A DNA stretch of 64,000 bases, taken from Leifsonia xyli (GTDB taxonomy: Bacteria; Actinomycetota; Actinomycetes; Actinomycetales; Microbacteriaceae). Positions within the stretch are counted from its first letter, which is position 1. Each line of letters begins with the position of its first letter. Below the pieces are notes generated by a model. That model made no database searches, was not told the origin of the DNA, and saw only the letters and a program-made list of their open reading frames with translations. This document shows, one piece after another, positions 44,916-53,472 of this stretch. The DNA lies in NCBI GenBank assembly GCA_001647635.1, contig CP014761.1, forward strand, positions 3,532,762 to 3,596,761. Direction: 5' to 3'. The position numbers and the translations under genes are program-made.

Positions 44916-46714
44916 GCGCCGTGGAGTCCGCTGCGACGCCGGATGCGCTGCTCGCCGGGCTGGACGCGCAGCAGCGGGTGGCGGCGGAGGCGCTGGTCGG
45001 TCCGGTGTGCATCCTCGCCGGAGCGGGCACGGGCAAGACGCGCGCGATCACGCACCGGATCGCGTACGGCGTCGCCTCGGGCGCCTACGCGCCGAACCGC
45101 GTCATGGCGCTGACTTTCACGAACCGGGCCGCGGCCGAACTGCGCGGGCGGCTGCGCCAGCTCGGGGCGGCCGGCGTCTCGGCGCGGACGTTCCACTCCG
45201 CGGCGCTCGCCCAGCTCAATTACTTCTGGCCGCAGGTCGTCGGCGGCCAGCTGCCGTCCGTGCTCGACGGCAAGGGGCGCATCCTGGGCCACGCCGCGGA
45301 GACGCTCAAGCTGAAGGTGGACACCGCCACGCTGCGCGACGTCGCCGCCGAGATCGAGTGGCGCAAGGTGTCCGGCCTCGGCATCGACCAGTACACCGCG
45401 GCCGGGCGACCGACCCCGGGCACGCTGTCCGCGGAGCAGGTGGCCGACCTGCTGCAGCGCTACGAGGACCTCAAGGACGAGCGCAAGCAGATCGACTTCG
45501 AGGATGTGCTGCTCGCCTGCGCCGGGATGATCGAGAGCGAGCCCGCGGTCGCGATGCAGGTGCGCGAGCAGTACCGGTTCTTCGTCGTCGACGAGTACCA
45601 GGACGTCTCGCCGCTCCAGCACGACCTGCTCTCTCTGTGGCTGGGCACGCGGAACGACCTGTGCGTGGTCGGCGACGCCAGCCAGACCATCTACTCGTTC
45701 GCGGGCGCGCGCAGCGACTACCTCCTCGGGTTCGAGCACGAGCATCCCAACGCCACGGTCGTCCGGCTGGAGCAGAACTACCGTTCGACGCCGCCGGTCA
45801 TCGACACGGCCAACCGGCTGATGCGCGGGCGGTCGGGCGCGCTCACCCTGCGCCCGGCGGAGCTCGCCGAGGGCCGCGACCGCGAGGCCGAGCCGGTCCC
45901 CGCTCCCGTCGGCTTCGAGGACGACCGTGCCGAGGCGCGCGCCGTCGCCGGCCAGATCGCCGCCGAGCTCGCCGCGGGCGCCCGCCCGGAGCACATCGCG
46001 GTGCTGTACCGCGTGAACGTGCAGGCCGCGGCGCTCGAGCAGGCACTCGGCGACCTCGGCATCAGCTACCAGATCCGCGGCGCGAAGCGCTTCTTCGACC
46101 TCCCCGAGGTGCGGCAGGCGGTCATGTCGCTGCGCGCCGCGAGCCTCGTGGCCACCCCGGACCCGCTGTTCAAGTCGGTGAGCGACGTTCTGCGCTCGCT
46201 CGGCTGGTCGGTCGAGCCGCCAGAGGCGCGCGGTGCCGTCCGCGAGCGCTGGGAGTCGCTGAACGCGATCATGGGCCTCGTCGACGAGCAGCCGCCCGGG
46301 CAGACGCTCCGCGGTTTCACCGATGAGCTGCAGGCGCGCCAGGCGGGCCAGCACGAGCCGACGATGTCGGCCGTCACGCTGGCCACCCTGCACGCCGCGA
46401 AGGGCCTGGAGTGGCCCTCCGTCTACCTCGTCGGCCTGAGCGAGGGCCTAGTCCCGATCAGCTACGCGACGACGTTCGAGCAGATCGACGAGGAACGCCG
46501 CCTCCTCTACGTCGGCATCACCCGAGCCCGCCGCCGCCTCCGCCTCAGCTGGTCGGAACGCAGCAACCAGCCCGGCCGCCCGAGCCTCCGTCAGCCCTCG
46601 CGCTTCCTCGCCGAACTGCGACCGCCCGCCGTCCGCGACTCCACGGCGCCCGCCGGGGTCACGGCGGAAGCCCCAGGCACCCGCACTCGGGATGGGGCTC
46701 CCACGCGCGGCTGA
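44912..46714 (+). CDS. uvrD2: UvrD2-type ATP-dependent DNA helicase (short form)
   Basis: A 600-residue SF1A 3'-5' DNA helicase. It carries Walker A ILAGAGTGKTRAITHRIAYG (about 33), LTFTNRAAAELRGRL, Walker B FFVVDEYQDVSPLQ (about 225), GDASQTIYSFAGA, LEQNYRSTPPVIDTANRL, TLHAAKGLEWPSVYLVGL and YVGITRARRRLRLSWSE. Position next to nudC in a Rv3198c-Rv3202c-like block supports UvrD2. No HRDC or tetracysteine domain is visible after motif VI, both of which mycobacterial UvrD2 has; only a 50-residue Pro/Ala-rich tail follows. GTG 44912 overlaps the nudC stop. The 3' end overlaps the next gene antisense by 56 bases. Confidence 0.9.
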   Translation: MSAVESAATPDALLAGLDAQQRVAAEALVGPVCILAGAGTGKTRAITHRIAYGVASGAYAPNRVMALTFTNRAAAELRGRLRQLGAAGVSARTFHSAALAQLNYFWPQVVGGQLPSVLDGKGRILGHAAETLKLKVDTATLRDVAAEIEWRKVSGLGIDQYTAAGRPTPGTLSAEQVADLLQRYEDLKDERKQIDFEDVLLACAGMIESEPAVAMQVREQYRFFVVDEYQDVSPLQHDLLSLWLGTRNDLCVVGDASQTIYSFAGARSDYLLGFEHEHPNATVVRLEQNYRSTPPVIDTANRLMRGRSGALTLRPAELAEGRDREAEPVPAPVGFEDDRAEARAVAGQIAAELAAGARPEHIAVLYRVNVQAAALEQALGDLGISYQIRGAKRFFDLPEVRQAVMSLRAASLVATPDPLFKSVSDVLRSLGWSVEPPEARGAVRERWESLNAIMGLVDEQPPGQTLRGFTDELQARQAGQHEPTMSAVTLATLHAAKGLEWPSVYLVGLSEGLVPISYATTFEQIDEERRLLYVGITRARRRLRLSWSERSNQPGRPSLRQPSRFLAELRPPAVRDSTAPAGVTAEAPGTRTRDGAPTRG

Positions 46715-47543
46715 CCCACTCCACCGCCCCGACGGCGAGGCGGGCGCTATGGGCACTGCGGCCGCCGCCAGCATCCGGGCCGTCGAGCTTGGGGGTGTCG
46801 ACCGTGGGGCCGCGCAGCTCCGCCAACAGCACCGCCGCCGCGCGCGCCGCAGCAGCGCCCGCCGCGACTGCGGTCTCGCCGACCGGATCCCGCGTGTGCA
46901 GCTGCGTCGCCATGGCCGGCCACGCCGGGTCGGCGTCGGTCCGGTGGAGGTCCACGCAGCGCAGGCACGGACCGCGACCCGGACGCACAAGGGGCCCCAC
47001 CGTGACCCCGCCGTCCCCGTACACGATCGGCAGGTGCGGCACGTCCCGGCGCAGCCAGCGCGCATGCCGCCGCGGCTCGACCGCGTACGACGCGACGATC
47101 ACCACCGCATCCACCGCGCCGCCCACGCGACCCACCCCATCGGCCGCATCCGCCGCATCCGCAGCCTCGGACCACGGCGGCCACGGCGGACCCGATCCGA
47201 CCTCGACCCCCGCCGCGCCCAGCATCCTCCCGAGCACCTCGGCCGTCTCCCCGCCTCCATCGACTAACACCCGCATCGGCGGCCTGGGCTCGCGTCGCCG
47301 CGGCCTCACCAGCACCGCCCGCACCCGCTCCAGCAGCGCCTCCACGTCGCCCGGCGACGCCCGCGCCTTCGCAGCGACCACGCGCAGCCCCTCGGCGGTC
47401 ACTCCGGACGCCAGCGCGGCGAGCATCCGCTCCTCGGCCGGACTCACCCCCTCCAGCACCAGGACGGGCGACTCCACGCCGAACTGGATGCTGTCAGGGG
47501 TACGCCAGACGCGGGGGAGACGGGGATCGAGTACGTAGACCAT
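46659..47543 (-). CDS. ThiF/TOMM-cyclodehydratase-like protein (orphan)
   Basis: A 294-residue protein resembling the ThiF-like partner domain of thiazole/oxazole-modified microcin cyclodehydratases. N-terminal RVWRTPDSIQFGVES.. is peptide-clamp-like, then a degenerate Rossmann region (MRVLVDGGGETAEVLGRMLGAAGVEV), an IVYGDGGVTVGPLVRPGRGPCLRCVDLHR segment and a final HPECGCLGLPP, forming two CxxC-like pairs suited to zinc. No YcaO protein or precursor peptide is nearby, and M. tuberculosis has a similar orphan (Rv3196, from memory). Its role is unknown. It overlaps uvrD2 tail-to-tail. Confidence 0.75.
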   Translation of the reverse strand: MVYVLDPRLPRVWRTPDSIQFGVESPVLVLEGVSPAEERMLAALASGVTAEGLRVVAAKARASPGDVEALLERVRAVLVRPRRREPRPPMRVLVDGGGETAEVLGRMLGAAGVEVGSGPPWPPWSEAADAADAADGVGRVGGAVDAVVIVASYAVEPRRHARWLRRDVPHLPIVYGDGGVTVGPLVRPGRGPCLRCVDLHRTDADPAWPAMATQLHTRDPVGETAVAAGAAAARAAAVLLAELRGPTVDTPKLDGPDAGGGRSAHSARLAVGAVEWVSRAWEPHPECGCLGLPP

Positions 47544-47633
47544 TCCGCCAGCCTGCCCGAGCGCGCACGCAGATCAGCGGTTGTCCACAGGCTCGATTTC
47601 CGGCCGCGCACCCTCCACAGGGTGGGGACGGTT

Positions 47634-48994
47634 TCAGCCCTCGGTCGGGCGGTCCCGGTCGTCGCGCAGGAGGTCTTCGATCGCCTGGTCGAGGGCGTCC
47701 TGCTCGGGCGCCTGCCCGGTCGCCGCCGCGGTCAGCCGGGCGACCAGCGCCGACGGGTCGTCGAGGTCGGACGACTGGGGAGGAGGTCCGGGTGCGACCA
47801 CAGGTCGTCGCGGGCGTCCATGCCCACGGCGTCGGACACGGCGCGCCACATGGCGGCCGCCTCGCGCAGGCGGCGGGGTCGCAGCTCCAGGCCGACCAGG
47901 GTCGAGAACGCCGACTCGGCCGGTCCGCCCGACGCCCGCCGGCGCCGCACGGTCTCGGCGATCGCGTCCGCCCGCGGCAGCAGCCGGGTGGCGTTGGCGG
48001 TGACCACATCCACCCAGCCCTCGATCAGCGCGAGGACGGTCTCGAGCCGGCCGAGCGCCTCCTGCTGCTCCTCGGTGCGCGGCGGGATGAGCCGCCCGCT
48101 GACCATGGCCTCGCGCAGCTCCTCCGGGTTGGACGGGTCGAAGTTCTCGGCCAGCGACTCGAGCGCGTCGGTGTCGATGGTGATGCCCTTGGCGAAGGCG
48201 GTGATCTGCGTGATCAGCTGCAGGCGCAGCCACTTGGCGTGGCGGAACAGCCGGGCGTGCGCCAGCTCGCGCACCGCCAGGTACAGCTGGATCTGGTCCT
48301 CGGGGATATCGAGCCCCTCGCCGAACTCGGCGACGTTCTGCGGGATGAGCGCGGCCTGGCCCTCGGGCAGCAGCGGGATGCCGATGTCGCCGCCCGATAC
48401 GACCTCCTTGGAGAGCTGCCCGACCACCTGCCCGAGCTGCATCGCGAACAGGGCGCCCCCGATGGAGCGCATGACCTGGCCGGCGTTCTGCAGCAGCGCC
48501 TGCATCTCCTCCGGGGCCTGCTCCGAGAGCACGCGCGTCAGCGCGTCCGAGATGCTCAGGGCGACGGGCTCGGCGAGCTGAGTCCACAGCGGCATGGTCT
48601 GCCGGGCCCACTCGGCGCGGCCGATGAGCTCCGGGGTCGCGCTGAGACCGGCGACGCCGGTCGCCTGGTCGAGCCAGAGCGACGCCACGTGGAAGGCCTG
48701 GTCGAGCGTGGCGCGCTCCGCCGGGGTGACCGCGTGGGCGCCGTCGGACGCGAGCTGCCGCGCCTGCTGCGCGGCGATGTCCCAGTTGACGCCGCCTCCG
48801 GGGTTCATCAGCGCGTTCTGCAGCTGCCCGAGGAGCGCCTGGATGCTGGCCGGGTCGTTCGGCAGGCCCGCGGCGCCGGCCAGCCGGCTCGGGTCGATCG
48901 ACGCGCCGTTCCCCGAGAGGAACTGGCTCAGCATGTCGCGGAACTCGTCGTCGTCGCGATCCGGGTCCCGGTCGTCGTTCCGGTCGTCGGCCAT
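47634..48994 (-). CDS. DUF2342 zinc-metalloprotease-like protein (frameshifted as written)
   Basis: Restoring one base gives 453 residues. The DUF2342 (F420-biosynthesis-associated/metalloprotease-like) core is clear: DMLSQFLSGNG, FHVASLWLDQATGVAGLS, MRSIGGALFAMQLGQVVGQLSKEVVSGGDIGIPLL and LYLAVRELAHARLFRHAKWLRLQ. The putative metal motif reads RELAH rather than HExxH. The frame breaks after LWSHPDLLP at a run of four G on the plus strand (47777-47780) and continues with QSSDLDDPSALVARL to the stop at 47634; a fifth G repairs it. An AGAGGGA ribosome-binding site precedes ATG 48994. Confidence 0.87.
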
Positions 48995-49165
48995 GGTCAG
49001 CGTCCCTCTTCTCGATGCGAGCCGGCCGTCGGGAAGGGCCGTCGGCGCGGCTTCAGGCTCGTTATCTACGCTAGCCGCTGCCGCCGGGGTGGCGGGTGAG
49101 AATTGGCCTAAGCTCGCCTTCGCACCGTGCGCCTGTGGCGAACACCGATCGAGAGGACCCGCCCC

Positions 49166-50305
49166 GTGACCCTGTTCGACGACGAGCGTCAGCCGCAGGC
49201 GGCCGGCGAACCGGTCCGGGTCGCCCCTCCGCGGCGCGTGATCGCCGGGTGGATCGCGATCGGCGTGGCCGTCGTGCTCGCCCTCGTGCTCGCCCTCGTG
49301 CCCGCGCCCTTCGTCATCGAGCAGCCGGGTCCGGTGTTCAACACGCTCGGCACCGATCAGCAGGTCGGCGCCCCGCAGAGCGGCGATGCGAAGCAGCTCA
49401 TCAGTATCCCGGACAAGAAGACCTACCCGACCTCCGGCTCGCTCGACCTGCTGACCGTCTCGGTCGTGGGCAACCCCGACCAGCGCCCGAGCTGGTTCGA
49501 GATCGCGGCGGCCTGGTTCCAGCCGAGCAAGGCGGTGCTGCCGCTCGACGACGTGTTCCCGCCCGGAACCACCACCGAGCAGTCGAACGCCGAGAACGCG
49601 GCCCTGATGGTGGACTCGCAGCAGGATGCGATCGCCGCCGCGCTCAACCAGCTCGGCTACACCTTCCCCGAGAACGTCGCGGTCAAGCAGCTGATCAAGG
49701 GCACCCCGGCCGCGGAGGTGCTGAAAGTTGGCGACGAGATCACCTCGGTCAACGGCGAGAAGATCTCGAGCGTGCAGGAGCTGCGTGATGCGGTCAAGGC
49801 GAACGGCACCGGCAAGGCCGCCGAGCTCGGCATCCTGCGCGACGGCGCCGCCTCGACCGTGTCGATCACCCCGACCGAGTCGCAGGGCCAGGTCGTGCTC
49901 GGGATCGGAGCCGGGATGGACTACACCTTCCCGTTCGACGTGAAGATCCAGCTCGACAACGTGGGCGGTCCGAGCGCCGGCCAGATGTTCGCCCTCGGGA
50001 TCATGGACAAGCTGACCCCGGAGTCGCTGAACGGCGGCAAGCGCATCGCCGGAACCGGCACGATCGACAACACCGGCCAGATCGGGCCGATCGGCGGCAT
50101 CCGCCAGAAGATGTACGCGGCGCGCGACACCGGGAAGGCGGCCTACTTCCTCGCACCGGCGTCGAACTGCGACGAGGTCACCGGCCACATACCGGCCGGG
50201 CTCACGGTCTTCGCGGTGAAGACTCTGTCCGATTCGCTGAAAGTCCTGGAGGCGGTGCGCGACGGATCCAGCACGGCGGGTCTTCCCACCTGTCCTGCAG
50301 GCTGA
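49166..50305 (+). CDS. PDZ-domain, Lon-type (S16) membrane-anchored protease
   Basis: A 379-residue YlbL-like protein. One N-terminal membrane helix (VIAGWIAIGVAVVLALVLALVPAPF) is followed by an extracytoplasmic region, a PDZ domain (GTPAAEVLKVGDEITSVNGEKISSVQELRDAVKANG) and a Lon proteolytic domain with VGGPSAGQMFALGIMDKLTPESLNGGKRIAGTGTI, containing the catalytic Ser and, further on, IGGIRQKMYAARDTG with the Lys. GTG 49166 is chosen because GAGAGGA lies eight bases upstream. It is the counterpart of Rv3194c, next to the UPF0182 gene as in mycobacteria. Confidence 0.92.
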   Translation: MTLFDDERQPQAAGEPVRVAPPRRVIAGWIAIGVAVVLALVLALVPAPFVIEQPGPVFNTLGTDQQVGAPQSGDAKQLISIPDKKTYPTSGSLDLLTVSVVGNPDQRPSWFEIAAAWFQPSKAVLPLDDVFPPGTTTEQSNAENAALMVDSQQDAIAAALNQLGYTFPENVAVKQLIKGTPAAEVLKVGDEITSVNGEKISSVQELRDAVKANGTGKAAELGILRDGAASTVSITPTESQGQVVLGIGAGMDYTFPFDVKIQLDNVGGPSAGQMFALGIMDKLTPESLNGGKRIAGTGTIDNTGQIGPIGGIRQKMYAARDTGKAAYFLAPASNCDEVTGHIPAGLTVFAVKTLSDSLKVLEAVRDGSSTAGLPTCPAG

Positions 50306-50389
50306 TCACCGCCGGGCCGCAGCAATCTCGCAGCGTCCACTGCCTAGGATGGTTCTCGCCCCCGCCACGCGAGACCAAGAAGGCCATAC

Positions 50390-53323
50390 GTGAGTTCAAC
50401 AACCGCAGTTCGACCCGCAGGCCGCCGGCGCGCGGCGATCTGGATCACCCTCGGTGTGATCGTCGCGGTCGTGATCCTGTTCTTCGTCTTCGCGGGGCTG
50501 TACGCCGACGTCCTCTGGTACAACCAGCTCGGCTACCTCAACGTGCTGACCACGCAGTGGTTCGCGGGGATCGCGATGTTCTTCATCGGTTTCTTCGGCA
50601 TGGCGCTGCCGCTGTGGCTGTCGATCCAGCTGGCCTACCGGCTGCGTCCCGTGTACGCCAAGCTCAACTCGCAGCTCGACCGCTACCAGCAGGTCATCGA
50701 GCCGCTGCGCCGCCTGGCGATGTACGGCATCCCGATCGTCTTCGGCATCTTCGCCGGCGTCTCGACGGCCAGCCGCTGGCAGACCGCCGCGATGTGGCTG
50801 AACGGCACGGCGTACGGCAAGACCGACCCGCTGTTCCACCTCGACATCGGGTTCTACCTGTTCGCGCTGCCGTTCTACCGCAGCGCCGTCGGCTTCGCCT
50901 CGGCCGTCGTGCTGATCTCGCTGCTCGCGACGCTCGCCACCAGCTACCTCTACGGGTCGATCCGCGTGAGCGGCCGCGAGGTGCGCATCTCGCGCGCCGC
51001 GCGCGTCCAGATCTCGGTCATCGCCGCGCTCTACCTGCTCCTGCAGGGCATCAGCATCTGGCTCGACCGCTACGCCACCGTGACAGACTCCAACGTCAAC
51101 GACATGATCAACGGCGCCGCCTACACCGACGTGAACGCGACCATCCCGGGCCGCGCGATCCTGGCCGGTGCGGCGATCCTCGTCGCGCTGCTGTTCGTGC
51201 TGACGGCGTTCATCGGGCGCTGGCGGTTCCCGATCGTCGGCACGGCGCTCCTGATCGTCGCGGCGCTGGTCGCCGGCGCGATCGTGCCGTGGGTGATGCA
51301 GCGGTTCCAGGTCGACCCGAGCCAGAAGACGCTCGAGACGCCGTACGTGCAGCGCGGGATCGACTCCACGCGCGAGGCGTACGGCCTCACCGACATCGAG
51401 ACCATCCCGTACAACGCCAAGACGACCGCCGAGCAGGGCGCGCTCCGGCAGGACGCTCAGACCACCGCGCAGATCCGCATCCTCGACCCCGCCGTGGTGT
51501 CCCCGTCCTTCCGGCAGCTCCAGCAGTTCCGGCAGTACTACGCGTTCCCCGAGAAGCTGAACGTCGACCGCTACGAGATGAACGGAACGCAGCAGGACGC
51601 GGTGGTCGCCGTCCGCGAGCTGCAGCAGTCCGGTCTCGGGAGCGCCCGCAACTGGTTCAACGACACCATCGTCTACACGCACGGCTACGGCCTCGTCGCC
51701 GCCTACGGCAACCAGCGCTCGCCCGACGGCCAGCCGGTCTTCATGGAGTCCGGCATCCCGACCACCGGGACGCTGGGGGAGTATCAGCCCCGCATCTACT
51801 TCGGCGAGCAGTCACCGACGTACTCGATCGTCGGCGCTCCGAAGGACAGCAAGGCGGTCGAGCTCGACTACCCGGGCGGCTCGGACGGCGCGCAGCAGAC
51901 GTACACGACGTTCAGCGGCAACGGCGGTCCGAAGCTCGACAACATCTTCAAGCGGCTGGTCTACGCGCTGAAGTTCCAGGACGAGCAGATCGTGCTGTCC
52001 GACGCCGTCAACAACAACTCGCAGATCCTCTACGACCGCGACCCGATCAAGCGCGTGCAGAAGGTCGCGCCGTACCTGACCCTCGACTCGCAGGCGTACC
52101 CCGCGGTCGTCGACGGTCGGGTCAAGTGGATCATCGACGGCTACACGACGAGCGACCAGTTCCCGTACTCGCACGTCGGCAGCCTGAGCGAGGCGACGGC
52201 GGACAAGGACACCCCGAAGCCCGCGTACGCCTTCGACGACATCAACTACATCCGCAACTCGGTGAAGGCCACCGTCGACGCGTACGACGGCTCCGTGACG
52301 CTCTACGCGTGGGACACCACGGACCCGGTGCTGAAGACCTGGGAGAAGGTCTTCCCGACCACGGTCAAGCCCGTCAGCGACATGAGCGCCCAGCTCATGA
52401 GCCACGTGCGCTACCCCTCCGACCTGTTCAAGGTGCAGCGCTCGGTGCTCGGCCAGTACCACGTCGACGACGCGGGCTCGTTCTACTCGCGTGAGGACGC
52501 CTGGACCACGCCGAACGACCCGACCTCGCCGTCGAGCAACCCGGCCCTCCAGCCGCCCTACTACCTGACGATGAAGATGCCCGGCCAGGACAACCCCGCG
52601 TTCTCGCTGTACTCGACCTTCATCCCGGCCGGAACGAGCGAGTCCAGCCGATCGGTGCTCAAGGGCTACCTGGCGGTGGATGCGGACGCCGGCAGCACCA
52701 AGGGCAAGGTGTCGTCGGGCTACGGCAAGCTCAGACTCCTGCAGCTGCCGTCGAGCGACACCATCCCGGGTCCCGGCCAGATGCAGAACCAGTTCGACTC
52801 CGATCCGACCGTCTCGCAACAGCTGAACCTGCTGAGACAGGGTAAATCGGAGGTCATCAACGGCAACCTGCTGACCCTGCCGGTCGGCGGCGGCCTGCTG
52901 TACGTGCAGCCGGTCTACGTCCGATCGTCGGGCGAGACCAGCTACCCACTGCTGCAGAAGGTGCTCGTCGCGTTCGGCGACAAGATCGAGTTCGAGGACA
53001 CGCTCGACCAGGCGCTGGATGCGCTGTTCGGCGGCGACTCGGGCGCGACGGCGGGCGACAACAACGTCCCGACCACGGGTGGGAGCACCGGCGGCCAGTC
53101 CGGCGGCGGCCAGACCAGTGGGGGAGGCTCTAGCGGCGGCAGCAGTTCCGCCGGGTCGAACACGGCCCTGCAGGAGGCTCTGCAGCGCGCCAACCAGGCC
53201 CTGTCCGACAGCCAGGCCGCGCTCAAGGCCGGCGACTGGAACGCCTACGGCGAGGCACAGAAGCGCCTGCAGCAGGCGATCTCCGACGCCGTGGCCGCCG
53301 AGGGGCAGCCCGCCGCCAAGTAG
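50390..53323 (+). CDS. UPF0182 family membrane protein
   Basis: A 977-residue protein. About seven transmembrane helices occupy the first 330 residues (AIWITLGVIVAVVILFFVFAGL is the first), then a large soluble, probably extracytoplasmic, domain (TLETPYVQRGIDSTREAYGL..YSIVGAPKDSKAVELDYPGG). A Gly/Ser-rich linker (about 885-925) leads to a helical Ala/Gln-rich tail. The family is conserved in actinobacteria and has no established function. GTG 50390 has AAGAAGG five bases upstream, and TAGGAT at 50345-50350 is a probable -10. A terminator hairpin follows. Confidence 0.93.
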   Translation: MSSTTAVRPAGRRRAAIWITLGVIVAVVILFFVFAGLYADVLWYNQLGYLNVLTTQWFAGIAMFFIGFFGMALPLWLSIQLAYRLRPVYAKLNSQLDRYQQVIEPLRRLAMYGIPIVFGIFAGVSTASRWQTAAMWLNGTAYGKTDPLFHLDIGFYLFALPFYRSAVGFASAVVLISLLATLATSYLYGSIRVSGREVRISRAARVQISVIAALYLLLQGISIWLDRYATVTDSNVNDMINGAAYTDVNATIPGRAILAGAAILVALLFVLTAFIGRWRFPIVGTALLIVAALVAGAIVPWVMQRFQVDPSQKTLETPYVQRGIDSTREAYGLTDIETIPYNAKTTAEQGALRQDAQTTAQIRILDPAVVSPSFRQLQQFRQYYAFPEKLNVDRYEMNGTQQDAVVAVRELQQSGLGSARNWFNDTIVYTHGYGLVAAYGNQRSPDGQPVFMESGIPTTGTLGEYQPRIYFGEQSPTYSIVGAPKDSKAVELDYPGGSDGAQQTYTTFSGNGGPKLDNIFKRLVYALKFQDEQIVLSDAVNNNSQILYDRDPIKRVQKVAPYLTLDSQAYPAVVDGRVKWIIDGYTTSDQFPYSHVGSLSEATADKDTPKPAYAFDDINYIRNSVKATVDAYDGSVTLYAWDTTDPVLKTWEKVFPTTVKPVSDMSAQLMSHVRYPSDLFKVQRSVLGQYHVDDAGSFYSREDAWTTPNDPTSPSSNPALQPPYYLTMKMPGQDNPAFSLYSTFIPAGTSESSRSVLKGYLAVDADAGSTKGKVSSGYGKLRLLQLPSSDTIPGPGQMQNQFDSDPTVSQQLNLLRQGKSEVINGNLLTLPVGGGLLYVQPVYVRSSGETSYPLLQKVLVAFGDKIEFEDTLDQALDALFGGDSGATAGDNNVPTTGGSTGGQSGGGQTSGGGSSGGSSSAGSNTALQEALQRANQALSDSQAALKAGDWNAYGEAQKRLQQAISDAVAAEGQPAAK

Positions 53324-53337
53324 GCCCGGCTCAGCGA

Positions 53338-53368
53338 AACGGCCCGTGCATCGCGCACGGGCCGTTTT
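53338..53368 (+). terminator. Intrinsic terminator after the UPF0182 gene
   Basis: AACGGCCCGTGC pairs with GCACGGGCCGTT around a five-base loop and ends in TTTT, a classic factor-independent terminator. Confidence 0.9.
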
Positions 53369-53436
53369 GCTATGTTCGGAGCCCATCGGAAGTGAGCCCC
53401 GCCGTCCGGCGCGCGCAGAAAAGTGATGCGAAACAG

Positions 53437-53465
53437 TTGCCAGGACTTTGATTGTCAGCTTTACT
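53437..53465 (+). promoter_or_regulatory. Promoter and candidate operator of the first ROK gene
   Basis: TTGCCA (53437-53442) and TTTACT (53460-53465) are 17 bp apart, and ATG follows seven bases later (leaderless). The -10 lies within the AT-rich imperfect palindrome TTTACTAACAAA (53460-53471), which could be the autoregulatory ROK binding site. Confidence 0.55.
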
Positions 53466-53472
53466 AACAAAC

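Noticed and set aside
36298..46714. RecBCD or AddAB
   Set aside because: Each of the two large subunits carries its own motor and nuclease module, and gene order matches AdnAB rather than RecBCD/AddAB.
46659..47543. Complete bacteriocin/TOMM biosynthetic cluster
   Set aside because: Only a ThiF-like protein is present; no YcaO, dehydrogenase, transporter or precursor peptide is visible within the window.
47732..50188. An 818-codon reverse frame extending the DUF2342 protein upstream
   Set aside because: The extension runs antisense through the PDZ-Lon gene; the DUF2342 start at 48994 has its own ribosome-binding site and the upstream residues are low-complexity.
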